Source of the DNA: Mycolicibacterium tusciae
GTDB lineage: Bacteria > Actinomycetota > Actinomycetes > Mycobacteriales > Mycobacteriaceae
Assembly (NCBI RefSeq): GCF_002086795.1
Contig: NZ_MVIM01000007.1
Location: 248,001 to 312,000 of the forward strand
Reading direction: 5' to 3'
Length of the DNA: 64,000 nt
The translations under genes were made by a program, and so were the position numbers. The notes beneath the pieces are model-generated. The model saw only the letters and a program-made list of their open reading frames with translations. It was not told the DNA's origin and searched no databases. Positions within the stretch are counted from its first letter, which is position 1. Each line of letters begins with the position of its first letter. Positions 52,992-62,096 of the stretch are shown one piece after another.

Positions 52992-53603
52992 TCAGTTCTG
53001 CAACGCTCGACGGATCTGACGATCGGTGGGGGCCGGAGGCACCTCAACAGGGATCTCGGGGTGAATGAGTCCGGCCAGCCATAGCGCGACCAGCCTGGCG
53101 CTGGACCGGGGAGCATCCTCGGCGGTGCGGTGGATCAGCCCGGCGTTGGCGATCAAGAGCACCGCCAGATCGGCGGGCGACGCGTCGGCGCGCACCTTGC
53201 CGCTGCGCACCGCGCGCTTGAACAGCGCGGCGATCGCGCGGTAATGGCGAGCCCGCAACTCTTCGACCCGGGGCGACAGCGGCCGCAGCGACGCCAGCAG
53301 ATCCGCCAGTCCTCGGTTGGTGGCCTGTAGCGCGCAGGTGGCGACGATGCAGTCGAACAACGCGATCACCGGGTCGTCCGCCTGAGCGGCGCCTTCGGCG
53401 AGCGCACAGTAGCGCTCGAGTTGGCCGGTGTAGACCTCGGCGAGCAGCGCCTCGCGGGTCGGAAAGTGTCGGTACAACGTGGCGTTGCCAGTGTTGGCGC
53501 GTCGGGCGATCTCGTTCAGCGACACGTCCACGCCCTGTTCGGCGTACACCGCCTCGGCGGCGGCCAATACCGCCATCCGGTTGCGTTGGGCATCAGCACG
53601 CAC
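52992..53603 (-). CDS. TetR-family regulator of the adjacent redox operon
   Basis: 203 residues. Helix-turn-helix: RNRMAVLAAAEAVYAEQGVD, then VSLNEIARRANTGNATLYRHF. C-terminal ligand domain with ALFDCIVATCALQATNRGLA and a tail rich in Pro. GTG start at 53603, preceded by GAGGAGGG. Divergent from four oxidoreductase genes, with two identical-type palindromes between. Confidence 0.9.
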   Translation of the reverse strand: MRADAQRNRMAVLAAAEAVYAEQGVDVSLNEIARRANTGNATLYRHFPTREALLAEVYTGQLERYCALAEGAAQADDPVIALFDCIVATCALQATNRGLADLLASLRPLSPRVEELRARHYRAIAALFKRAVRSGKVRADASPADLAVLLIANAGLIHRTAEDAPRSSARLVALWLAGLIHPEIPVEVPPAPTDRQIRRALQN

Positions 53604-53637
53604 CAGCGGACCCTCCTCGGCCGGCAGTGAAATATCT

Positions 53638-53689
53638 GGGGATGTTTCCCCGTTTAGTCATATGTTCACTTAAATGGGGATCATTCCCC
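53638..53689. promoter_or_regulatory. Two GGGGA-N4-TCCCC operators
   Basis: GGGGATGTTTCCCC at 53638-53651 and GGGGATCATTCCCC at 53676-53689, each a perfect 5-4-5 palindrome, centres 38 bases apart. Placed between the TetR start (53603) and the quinone reductase start (53708). Confidence 0.75.
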
Positions 53690-53707
53690 GAATAGGAGGT
53701 GCCGTCA

Positions 53708-54688
53708 ATGAGAGCAGTCGTGGTCACCGAATACGGCGGCCCGGAGGTCCTTGCACAGATGGACATCGACGAGCCGCACGCGGGCCCGGGCCAACTCCGC
53801 ATCAGGGTGCATGCCGCCACGGTGAACCCCGCCGACGTGCTGCTGCGGATGGGTGACATCGACGACGCGTTGCGCGCCAGCACGTTGTCGCCGCCCTACC
53901 GACCGGGCATGGAGGTCGCCGGGCTCGTCGACGAGATCGGCCCGGACACCCTCACCGACCTCGGCATCGGTGACCGGGTCATGGCGATCATGATGCCGAT
54001 CGATGCGTCCGGCGGCGCCTACGCCGAGTACGTCGTCGTCGACGCCGACCAGGTCGCCGCCGCCCCGGCCGGAAGCAGTCACGCCGAGGCGGCCACGCTG
54101 CCGATGAACGGACTGACCGCTCGACGGGCGCTCGACGTGTTGGGCCTGGCGCCGGGTCAGACCGTCGCCGTCACCGGCGCCGCGGGCGCGGTCGGCGGCT
54201 ACGTCGTTCAACTGGCGAAGACCGACGGACTCCGGGTGGTCGCCGATGCCGCGCCCTCCGACGAGCAACTCGTATCCGCCCTCGGCGCCCACCAAATCGT
54301 CTCGCGCGGACATGGAGTGGGACAACGGGTTCGACGGCTGCACCCCGACGGTGTCGCGGCGGTCGTCGACGCAGCACTTCAAGGCGACGAGGTACTCCCC
54401 GCACTGCGCGACGGCGGACAGATCGCCATCGTTCGTCGTCCCGGCGAGCGCGGCACCTCGACGATCCATCCTGAACGCGGCATCACGGTCCGCGATGTCT
54501 GGGTGCCCGATTACACCCACGCGACCGACAAGCTCCGCAACCTTCGAGCGCTGGCCGAGCAGGGCAAGGTGACTTTGCGAGTGGCAGAGACATTTCCCGC
54601 AGCGGATGCCGCTGCTGCGCACCGTGCCCTCGAGCGTGGCGGTGTCCGCGGCCGCCTCGTCCTCACTTTCGATGAGCCCGCCGTCTAA
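53708..54688 (+). CDS. MDR-family quinone oxidoreductase-like protein (first copy)
   Basis: 326 residues. GGPEVLAQMDIDEPHAGPGQ at the N-terminus, YRPGMEVAGLVDEIGP, and nucleotide-binding VTGAAGAVGGYVVQLAK. Zinc ligands are missing, as in quinone reductases. AGGAGGT precedes ATG 53708. First gene of an operon with Gfo, second MDR and an SDR remnant, all probably under the TetR regulator. Confidence 0.9.
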   Translation: MRAVVVTEYGGPEVLAQMDIDEPHAGPGQLRIRVHAATVNPADVLLRMGDIDDALRASTLSPPYRPGMEVAGLVDEIGPDTLTDLGIGDRVMAIMMPIDASGGAYAEYVVVDADQVAAAPAGSSHAEAATLPMNGLTARRALDVLGLAPGQTVAVTGAAGAVGGYVVQLAKTDGLRVVADAAPSDEQLVSALGAHQIVSRGHGVGQRVRRLHPDGVAAVVDAALQGDEVLPALRDGGQIAIVRRPGERGTSTIHPERGITVRDVWVPDYTHATDKLRNLRALAEQGKVTLRVAETFPAADAAAAHRALERGGVRGRLVLTFDEPAV

Positions 54689-54709
54689 CAAGAAAGAGAG
54701 ACCATCACC

Positions 54710-55834
54710 ATGAAACCCATCGGAGTCGGCATCATCGGCGCCAGTCCGGGAACCGGCTGGGCCGCCGCAACACATGTTCCGGCGTTGCAGGCCTTGCCCC
54801 AGTATGACCTTCGTGCGGTCGCGACCAGCCGCGTCGAATCGGCCCGCCGCGCTGCAGCAGAGTGGAGCGTCGATGGCTTCGACGATCCGCGGCAGCTGAT
54901 CACCCATCCCGGCGTCGATCTCGTCGTCGTGGCGGTGAAAGTCCCCGACCATCAGGACCTCCTGACTCAGGCACTTGCCGCCGGGAAGATGGTCTTCAGT
55001 GAGTGGCCCCTTGGTGTCGATCTCGCGCAAGCCGAAGACCTGACCGCGAAGGCGGCCGCTGCGGGCGTTGCGACCGCGATCGGCCTGCAGGCGCGGTTCG
55101 ACCCGGTGATCGCGCACCTACGGGATCTGGTCCGCCAGGGCTATCTCGGTCGGGTATTGGCGACGAATCTTGTTGGCTCAGGCCAGGCCTGGGGACCGGC
55201 CACCGATCCGGCGCACGTCTACGCCTACGACCATCGCAACGGTGTCACACCGCTGACGGTGTCCGTCGGTCACGCCCTCGACGCGCTGACGTTCGTCCTC
55301 GGCGATGTCGACACGGTCACCGCGACACTCGGTGTCGGCCACCGGGAGATCAACGTGCTGGGCAGCGCCCCCATTCGATCCACCACGCCTGACCAGGTGG
55401 CGGTGACCGGCGCTCTGGACAGCGGCGCCGTGGCCTCGATCTTCTACCGTGGTGGCCTGTCTCGCGCGGGTGACCTCCGGTGGGAGATCAACGGAACCGA
55501 CGGCGACCTACTCATCACCAGCCCTGCCCCCAACGGCAACGTGCAGGCCACCGAGTTGGCGCTCGCCGGTGGGCGCGGGTCAGACGCCCACATCGAACCC
55601 ATCCTCGCGCCCGCCGACTTCTCGGGCGCTGGGCTGTCCGTCCCGGCCCGTAATGTGGCCGCGCTCTACACGGCCTTTGCTCGGGATCTCAGCGAAGGCA
55701 CCACGGTCGCCCCGTCATTCGGTGATGCGGTCCGGTTACACCGGTTGGTGGACCGCATCGCCAGAGGTGCATCCGCTGCAGGGGCGAAGATGGCAGTTGA
55801 TTCCGAGGAGACATCATGCGCGCTGCAGTCCTGA
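54710..55834 (+). CDS. Gfo/Idh/MocA-family oxidoreductase
   Basis: 374 residues. N-terminal Rossmann GVGIIGASPGTGWAAATHVP, then DLRAVATSRVESARRAAAEW, the dinucleotide contact VVVAVKVPDHQDL, and the sugar-type GKMVFSEWPLGVDLAQAEDL where EKP is normally seen; here E-W-P. This suggests a non-sugar substrate or altered catalysis. Ends with a 19-base overlap of the next gene's start. Confidence 0.88.
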   Translation: MKPIGVGIIGASPGTGWAAATHVPALQALPQYDLRAVATSRVESARRAAAEWSVDGFDDPRQLITHPGVDLVVVAVKVPDHQDLLTQALAAGKMVFSEWPLGVDLAQAEDLTAKAAAAGVATAIGLQARFDPVIAHLRDLVRQGYLGRVLATNLVGSGQAWGPATDPAHVYAYDHRNGVTPLTVSVGHALDALTFVLGDVDTVTATLGVGHREINVLGSAPIRSTTPDQVAVTGALDSGAVASIFYRGGLSRAGDLRWEINGTDGDLLITSPAPNGNVQATELALAGGRGSDAHIEPILAPADFSGAGLSVPARNVAALYTAFARDLSEGTTVAPSFGDAVRLHRLVDRIARGASAAGAKMAVDSEETSCALQS

Positions 55835-56826
55835 CCGCCTACAACGCTCCGCTGCAGATCTGCGAGATTCCCGATCCCACACCCGGCCCCGGCCAAGTCC
55901 TCGTTCGAGTTATGGCAAGCGGCGTCAACCCGCTCGACATCAAGATCCGCCGGGGCGAGGCCGCCCACGCGAAGATGGCGCCGCGGGCAGTTCTCGGCAT
56001 CGACATGGCCGGGGTAGTGGAGGCGGTGGGTGCACACGTCCATCGATTCCGTGTGGGCGACGAAGTGTTCGGCATGACCGGCGGAGTCGGGAGCGTGGCC
56101 GGGTCGCTGGCCGAATTGGCCGCGGTCGATGAGCGGTTGATCGCTCACAAACCCAGGGCACTGTCCATGGAGCAGACCGCAGCCCTTCCGCTGGGTTTCA
56201 TCACGTCCTGGGAGGGACTCGTCGACCGCGCCGGCGTGGCCGCGGACCACAACGTGCTCATCCATGGCGGCGCAGGCGGAGTCGGGTTCCTCGCGGTGCA
56301 GCTGGCCCTCGCTCGGGGTTCACGGGTGTTCGCCACGGGAAGCCCCTCGAGCCAGGAAACGATCCGCCGGGTGGGGGCGACACCCATCGATTACACCGCG
56401 CGAACCGTCGACGATTACGTTGACGAGTACACCGGCGGGGAAGGCTTCGACATAGTGGTCGACAACGTCGGCGGCGCCACCCTCGACGCGTCCTTCACCG
56501 CCGTCAAGGCCTACACCGGCCACGTCGTCAGCGCATTGGGATGGGGCACTCACAGCCTGGCGCCCCTGTCTTTCCGCGGAACCACCTACTCGGGCGTGTT
56601 CACCCTGATGCCACTGCTGACAGGCCGCGGGCGTGAACACCACGGCCACATCATGTCCCAAGCCGCCGAACTCGCTGACAGTGGTCGGCTGGTCCCCCGG
56701 TTGAACTCGAGGACCTTCACGCTGGACGAGGTCAACGATGCTCAGGCGATCGTCGAGAATGGCACCGCCACAGGGAAAGTGATCGTGCTGCCGCACGTGC
56801 AGAGTCGCTCCCATGGACAGCGATAG
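55816..56826 (+). CDS. MDR-family quinone oxidoreductase-like protein (second copy)
   Basis: 336 residues. ICEIPDPTPGPGQVLVRVMA, AVLGIDMAGVVEAVGAHVHR, and nucleotide loop IHGGAGGVGFLAVQLALARG. The substrate loop is longer than in the first copy. Starts 19 bases inside the Gfo gene, so expression is coupled. Paralogous to the first MDR gene of the operon in fold, though not close in sequence. Confidence 0.9.
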   Translation: MRAAVLTAYNAPLQICEIPDPTPGPGQVLVRVMASGVNPLDIKIRRGEAAHAKMAPRAVLGIDMAGVVEAVGAHVHRFRVGDEVFGMTGGVGSVAGSLAELAAVDERLIAHKPRALSMEQTAALPLGFITSWEGLVDRAGVAADHNVLIHGGAGGVGFLAVQLALARGSRVFATGSPSSQETIRRVGATPIDYTARTVDDYVDEYTGGEGFDIVVDNVGGATLDASFTAVKAYTGHVVSALGWGTHSLAPLSFRGTTYSGVFTLMPLLTGRGREHHGHIMSQAAELADSGRLVPRLNSRTFTLDEVNDAQAIVENGTATGKVIVLPHVQSRSHGQR

Positions 56827-56834
56827 GGAGTTTT

Positions 56835-57326
56835 GTGACACGACAGCTCACCCCCTTCGGGTTCACCTCCACTGCTGCAGAGGTCCTTGCCGATGTCGAC
56901 CTTTCCGGGCGACGCGCCATTGTCACTGGCGCCACCTCCGGTATCGGAGTCGAGACCGCGCGCGCACTGGCGGCTGCGGGCGCTGCCGTCGTGCTCGGTG
57001 TTCGTCGACTCGACGCCGGTCACCACATCGCAGCCCAGATCACTGACTCCACTGGAAACCGTGCAGTCACAGCGGAGCTTCTCGACGTCGCTGATCTCGC
57101 GGCTGTCCGAGACTTCACCGCGCGATTGAACGAAGAACCGGTGCACATGTTGATCAACAACGCCGGCATCATGGCACTGCCCGAACTGTCGCGCGCTCAT
57201 ACTGCGACGGCGGTACCGCAGACACCGCAGACCTCGAACTGCCGGCGCTTCCACCGGGCGACCGGAACGAAGAACAACGTGAACTGTTTGAACTCGCGCA
57301 TCCGCGTCCACTGCGAGGTGTTATGA
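56835..57326 (+). pseudogene. SDR gene truncated after the NNAG motif
   Basis: GTG start at 56835 after GGGAG. The frame encodes a good SDR N-terminal half: VDLSGRRAIVTGATSGIGVE, ELLDVADLAAVRDF, and MLINNAGIMALPEL at ~120. From about 57190 the sequence (ATAVPQTPQTSNCRRF...) is no longer SDR-like. It is the reverse side of a zinc-ribbon gene, and the YxxxK half is lost. Truncation probably by recombination. Confidence 0.8.
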
Positions 57327-57403
57327 CAGCGCGGACACGTGCGAACCTGGCCGGCGCCAAGATACTTCTGCTTGGTGCCAAAACCGAAGATGAAGAACAA
57401 CAC
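57197..57403 (-). CDS. Zinc-ribbon protein
   Basis: About 68 residues. Start region VLFFIFGFGTKQKYLG is hydrophobic, then CPRCHNTSQW and, 30-some residues on, CGVCG form a Cys4 zinc-ribbon. FTLFFVPVARWKRR lies between the two halves. GTG at 57403 is preferred; a TTG at 57424 would add seven residues. Function unknown; similar small proteins are widespread in actinobacteria. Confidence 0.75.
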   Translation of the reverse strand: MLFFIFGFGTKQKYLGAGQVRTCPRCHNTSQWTRMREFKQFTLFFVPVARWKRRQFEVCGVCGTAVAV

Positions 57404-57459
57404 AACACCACCGTACGGTCCCAAGGATGGTCACAAACTAGGCGAGCAGAACCGTCGGT

Positions 57460-58848
57460 TCAGCGGTATAGGCCGGCGGCTCTCAGCAGTTCGGTGAACG
57501 CGCCGACGAACGCTTCGGTGAGTTCGTGGGCGTCCCGGAAGATGTTCTGGTCGGCCAACACCGCGACGCTCAACTGGTCGGCATAGCTCCAAACCGTCAT
57601 GTTGAGCGCAGCGCCGGCAGCCAGCGGCCCCACGGAGTAGAACTCGGTCACCACGGCGCCGGCGACCGTGACACGTTCGCGAGGTCCGGGGACGTTGGAC
57701 ACGATCAGATTGAACAGCTGGTTGGGGGCCTCGCGCCGTGACATCCAGCGAAACGTCGCCCGTGTGATGGCCGGCGGCACGAACTCCAGCCACTGACCCA
57801 CCAGAGTGGGGCCAAGCAGCTGGTGGTCCTCCTTGGCGATGTGTGTGGAAGTACGGATGAGCCGCAGCCGCTCCATCGGGTCGCGGGCCTGAACAGGAAG
57901 CGAGACCAACATCGTGGCCAACGCGTTGCCACTGATCCTGTCCGGCGACGTGTCCGTGGCGGTGGGAACCGACGCGATGAGCGGCTGGTCGGCGGGTTCG
58001 CCGTGGTCAAGTAACACGCGCCTCAATGCGCCGGCCGTCGTCGTCAACACCAGGTCGTTGATCGTGACGTCCAGCCCCTTGCTGAGAGCCACCACTTCGT
58101 TCAGCGGGACGCTGGCGCTCGCAAAAACCCTTGTGGCCGAGAGCTTTTGATTGAAGAAGGTGGGCGGCGGCTTGAACTTTCCGGCCAGTTCCGGGTGCCG
58201 GTCACGCTTCCTGGCTCGAGACTGCAGCCGGTAGGCGCCGATCAGTCCTGCCCGCACCGCCGAAGGCAGCGCCCGTAGCCGCGCGAAGTGATCTCGCACC
58301 GCGAATCGCACCACTTCGACTGACGTCGGCGGAGCCGAGGTCGCGCTGGTGCGGCTCTGCCCCGATCCAGTGTCGAATCCCTTCACTGTCCGCGCCATGA
58401 GATTGGCGGAGGCGACGCCGTCGGCGAGCACGTGGTGCACCTTGCCGATGACCGCGACCCGCTGATCTGCCAGGCCTTCGGCGTAGAAGAACTGCCACAG
58501 CGGACGGCTGCGGTCGAGGGGTGTCCCGGCGATGGTGCCGATCACGGCGTCGAGTTCGTATCGGCCGCCGGGCGCTGGGACCTGCACTCGCTGCAGGTGA
58601 TACTCGAGGTCGAGTTCGGCGTCCTCTCGCCAGATCGGGCGATGCAGACGCCAGGGGGTCTTAACCATCTGATAGTGCAACGGCTCCAGAACGTCGAGGC
58701 TGGCGCGGAAGACATCGCAGAACGCGTCGAATGTCGCCTCGCCTTCGAAGCCCGTGGTGTCGACGATGGCCACCTTCAGGGTGTGCTGGTGCACGTTCGG
58801 CGTCTCGCTGCTCAACAAGAGCAAGTCCCACCCGCTGAGTCGCTTCAC
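57460..58848 (-). CDS. WS/DGAT wax ester synthase / diacylglycerol acyltransferase
   Basis: 462 residues. Catalytic HHxxxDG appears as KVHHVLADG at about 133-141; C-terminal family motif region NLIVSNVPGPRERVTVAGA. Transfers acyl-CoA to diacylglycerol (or long alcohols) for triacylglycerol/wax storage, as with mycobacterial Tgs enzymes. GTG start at 58848 has GGAGGAG nine bases upstream. Likely co-transcribed with the alpha/beta hydrolase gene. Confidence 0.92.
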   Translation of the reverse strand: MKRLSGWDLLLLSSETPNVHQHTLKVAIVDTTGFEGEATFDAFCDVFRASLDVLEPLHYQMVKTPWRLHRPIWREDAELDLEYHLQRVQVPAPGGRYELDAVIGTIAGTPLDRSRPLWQFFYAEGLADQRVAVIGKVHHVLADGVASANLMARTVKGFDTGSGQSRTSATSAPPTSVEVVRFAVRDHFARLRALPSAVRAGLIGAYRLQSRARKRDRHPELAGKFKPPPTFFNQKLSATRVFASASVPLNEVVALSKGLDVTINDLVLTTTAGALRRVLLDHGEPADQPLIASVPTATDTSPDRISGNALATMLVSLPVQARDPMERLRLIRTSTHIAKEDHQLLGPTLVGQWLEFVPPAITRATFRWMSRREAPNQLFNLIVSNVPGPRERVTVAGAVVTEFYSVGPLAAGAALNMTVWSYADQLSVAVLADQNIFRDAHELTEAFVGAFTELLRAAGLYR

Positions 58849-58884
58849 CGCCGCTCCTCCCCTCGCCCGGAGGCCCTCGCGCAA

Positions 58885-59811
58885 CTACTTGGCGGTGCGC
58901 TCGGCCACGCTCGGCGATGGAAGTCGGCGGTGTACCGATTCGATCGCCCGCCGAAGCCCGGGGACGAAAACAGCCGGCTGCAGGGTGCACCCCGCGTGGC
59001 CGGCCTCGACCGTCACCATCTCGGCGTCAGGTATGCGACTTGCCAGCCACTTCTGCCGCTGGACGCCGAAGGCACGATCTTTGGCAGTCACCAGGACCGA
59101 TGTTGGGACGTCGATCTCGCCGACCCATGTCGTCGAATCAAACCGGACCACCTCGGCGATCGCGCGGGTGATGCCCCCCGGCGAGGTGGCGCGGAACTGA
59201 CTCAACACCCACTGGTGGTCGGGGAGCAATCCACCTGTCACCGGTGCCGAGGGCCCGCAGCGGCGGGGCGAGGGGCCGAGCGCCTCGATCAGCGAGGCGA
59301 ACACGCCGGTGGCCAACCTTTCGTAGCGAGCGCGGCTAACGGCTGCCGCAGCGGCGCACAGCACGAGGCCGTCGACCCGTTCGCGATGCCGTTTCCACAC
59401 CAGTTGCGCGACGAGCGACCCCATCGAATAGCCGACCGGCACGAAGCTGGGGATGCCCAGGGCATCGGCGAGTGCCGCCACGTCGTCAGCACAGTCCTCC
59501 AGCAGGACGCGGGGCGCCGAGATGCCTTGCCCGTGGCAGCGCTGGTCGAACACCACGACGCGGCCGAATTCGCGTACCACGTCCAAGGCGGGATACCACG
59601 TCATGAGCCCGGTGCAGGCCAGTGAGTGCAGCAGCAGGTACGCCGGGCCGTCCGAGGGGCCCGAGTCATAGACATACGTGCTGCCCCGGTTGGGCAGATC
59701 GATGACCCGCCCTTCCGGAATCCGGCCGACCGGTGCCAACGCGGGCACCTTCGGAAGCCGCGGCAGCGGGAGACCTCGAGGAGGCCAGAAGCCATCGATG
59801 GGTCCATTCAA
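58885..59811 (-). CDS. Alpha/beta hydrolase in the WS/DGAT operon
   Basis: 308 residues. YLLLHSLACTGLMTWYPALD, VFDQRCHGQGIS, the nucleophile elbow GYSMGSLVAQ, and the late His in VTVEAGHAGCTL. Possible lipase or esterase acting on the lipid made by the acyltransferase downstream (36 bases apart). TTG start at 59811 has no clear Shine-Dalgarno, so the start is uncertain. Confidence 0.85.
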   Translation of the reverse strand: MNGPIDGFWPPRGLPLPRLPKVPALAPVGRIPEGRVIDLPNRGSTYVYDSGPSDGPAYLLLHSLACTGLMTWYPALDVVREFGRVVVFDQRCHGQGISAPRVLLEDCADDVAALADALGIPSFVPVGYSMGSLVAQLVWKRHRERVDGLVLCAAAAAVSRARYERLATGVFASLIEALGPSPRRCGPSAPVTGGLLPDHQWVLSQFRATSPGGITRAIAEVVRFDSTTWVGEIDVPTSVLVTAKDRAFGVQRQKWLASRIPDAEMVTVEAGHAGCTLQPAVFVPGLRRAIESVHRRLPSPSVAERTAK

Positions 59812-59904
59812 ACACTCTGGAGAAGTCGAGTGGCGGCTAAGGCAAGTTATCCGGGGCTCACCGGGGGAATGCAGTACTGCACGAGGTCGGCAGAAGGGAC
59901 GCCC

Positions 59905-60636
59905 ATGCTCACAGCTGTGCTGTTCGGACTGGCGGCGTCTAGCGCGTTGGTGATCGGTGCGGCCATTGGCGCGCGCTGGGATCTACCCAAGAAGGTGACC
60001 GGTGTGCTGCTGGCTTTTGCCAGTGGCGCCCTCATCTCCGCGCTGGCCTTCGAGCTGTTCGAAGAGGCCTTCCATCTGGGCGGAGCGCTGCACTCTGGCC
60101 TGGGCCTGCTGGCCGGAGCGGCTGCGTTCGTCATCGCGGACAGTCTGCTCGATCGTTATGTCAGTGGACATTCCGGCCCGGAGCAACGTGAAGTGGTCAC
60201 CGAGGGGGCTCGCCGAGGTGTCGGCCTGGCGCTGTTGGCCGCGGTGACGTTGGACGGTGTGCCCGAGAATCTGGCGTTGGGTGTCTCGTTGGTGGGCGGG
60301 GCGTCGATTTCGCTGTTGGTGGCGATCTTCTTCTCCAACTTGCCCGAGTCGCTAGTTGGTGCGATGTCGATGCGCCATTCCGGGATGGGCGCTCGAGCTG
60401 CGATCGGTGTCTGGATGGCATGCGCGGCGCTGCTGGCGGCAGCGGTGGTCGTAGGCAGGGTTACCGCCGGACAATTGAGCGATCCCGTGTTGGCGGTGGC
60501 GCTCGCATTCGCGGGCGGCGCGGTGTTGGCGTCGCTCGCCGACACGCTGATGCCGGAAGCGTTCGAACATGGCCGGCCGCTCAACGCGTTCGCCACTGCG
60601 GGCGGATTCTTCCTGTCTTTCGTTCTCGCCGGCTGA
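59905..60636 (+). CDS. ZIP-family-like metal transporter, His ligands absent
   Basis: 243 residues, about eight hydrophobic segments. The ZIP helix-4 and -5 metal motifs (normally HNxPEG and HEIPxE) read LDGVPENLALG and FFSNLPESLVGA: Pro-Glu is kept but both His are replaced. Could carry a different cation or be a channel-like variant. ATG 59905 follows AGAAGGGA. Confidence 0.75.
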   Translation: MLTAVLFGLAASSALVIGAAIGARWDLPKKVTGVLLAFASGALISALAFELFEEAFHLGGALHSGLGLLAGAAAFVIADSLLDRYVSGHSGPEQREVVTEGARRGVGLALLAAVTLDGVPENLALGVSLVGGASISLLVAIFFSNLPESLVGAMSMRHSGMGARAAIGVWMACAALLAAAVVVGRVTAGQLSDPVLAVALAFAGGAVLASLADTLMPEAFEHGRPLNAFATAGGFFLSFVLAG

Positions 60637-60830
60637 ATCCGGCGACTCACCGCGACGCCTCGTTTGTCATGCGATCGCGATCTCCGGCCAACACATTTAC
60701 GCGCGAGGCAGTTTCGTCGACCTTCCTTCCGGGCATCTGCGTGGCGAGGCCCAGCGCGCTGGGTGATCGACAAGGCGTGAGGACGTGAGGCTGTGACTGG
60801 ACCCGGCGTGTTGGCGGGGCGCCGTCGCCG

Positions 60831-62084
60831 ATGAGTCACCGTGGCGAAACGACCCTTGGGCCGTCGTGGCTCAAGTGGTGGATGGGGGCGATTGGTGGGC
60901 TGCTGGCCGGCCTGTTGGTGAGTCGATGGCGGAATCGGTCGCCCGGGGACTCGGTCACCGCGTGGGACGCGACGTCTGTCGAGACCACCTCGGCAGCGTC
61001 CGTCCGCCCCGCAGCCGACCGTGATCTTCCCGAACCCGACGCCAATGAAGACACCCAGGATGCCCCTGACCCAGAAGACCCCTCCAAGCCGGATTCACCC
61101 ACCGATCTCAAGAAGCGTTCGGTGTTGTTCGTGCTCCGCAAAACAGCGCGGGAGTTCAGCACCGATCAGTGCACCGACCTGGCCGCAGCGCTGACGTATT
61201 ACGCCGTGCTTTCGCTGTTCCCCGCCTTGGTGGTCGTGGTCTCGTTGCTCGGCGTGTTCGGTCAGGGGCAGCGCACCACCGAGGCGGTCTTGCAAATCGT
61301 GGACGATCTCGGCCCGGCCTCGGCGGTTGACACGTTGCGCGCACCGATTCAGCAATTGGTCGAGTCCCCGTCGGCCGGTGTCGCGCTGATCGTCGGTATC
61401 GCCGGTGCGTTGTGGTCGGCGTCGGGTTACATCGGCGCCTTCGGTCGCGCCATGAACCGGATATATGAAGTGGAAGAAGGCCGACCGGTCTGGAAGTTGC
61501 GGCCGATTCAGTTGGCGGTGACCCTGGTCGGGCTCGTCGCCGTGGCCGCGGTGGCGTTCATGCTGGCGGTCAGCGGACCGCTCGCCCAAGCGGTCGGCGA
61601 CGCCATCGGAGCGGGCGAGGTCGCGCTGACGGCTTGGAACATCGGGCGCTGGCCGATCGTCCTGATCTTCGTGATCCTGGCGGTCGCCGTCTTGTATTAC
61701 TCCTCCCCCAACGTCAAGCAACCAAAGTTCCGGTGGATCAGCATCGGGGCCGGGGTGGCGATACTGGTTTGGGTTCTGGCGTCGGTTGGGTTCGGCTTCT
61801 ACGTCGCGAACTTCGGCAGCTACAACAAGACCTACGGTGCGCTGGCCGGAGTCATCGTGTTCCTACTCTGGTTGTGGATCACCAACTTGGCACTGCTCTT
61901 CGGAGCTGAACTGGACGCCGAACTCGAACGCGGCCGCCAACTGCAGGCAGGCATCCGTGCCGAACGTGATCTGCAATTGCCGCCTCGCGACAACCGGGTC
62001 GCCCTCAAGAATCAGGCGAAAGAAGAACAGGACGTCGAGCGCGGCCGGGCCCTACGGGAATCCCGCGGCCAAGAGGACGACTAA
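60831..62084 (+). CDS. YihY/BrkB-family membrane protein
   Basis: 417 residues. An N-terminal hydrophobic helix (WMGAIGGLLAGLLVS), an acidic linker (~50-95, DANEDTQDAPDPEDPSKPDS), then the YihY core: ALTYYAVLSLFPALVVVVSL, LWSASGYIGAFGRAMNRIYE and GAVIVFLLWLWITN-type last helices. Charged tail (RALRESRGQEDD). Older databases misname it RNase BN. Its role is unclear. Confidence 0.88.
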   Translation: MSHRGETTLGPSWLKWWMGAIGGLLAGLLVSRWRNRSPGDSVTAWDATSVETTSAASVRPAADRDLPEPDANEDTQDAPDPEDPSKPDSPTDLKKRSVLFVLRKTAREFSTDQCTDLAAALTYYAVLSLFPALVVVVSLLGVFGQGQRTTEAVLQIVDDLGPASAVDTLRAPIQQLVESPSAGVALIVGIAGALWSASGYIGAFGRAMNRIYEVEEGRPVWKLRPIQLAVTLVGLVAVAAVAFMLAVSGPLAQAVGDAIGAGEVALTAWNIGRWPIVLIFVILAVAVLYYSSPNVKQPKFRWISIGAGVAILVWVLASVGFGFYVANFGSYNKTYGALAGVIVFLLWLWITNLALLFGAELDAELERGRQLQAGIRAERDLQLPPRDNRVALKNQAKEEQDVERGRALRESRGQEDD

Positions 62085-62096
62085 TCGGCGGGCGCT

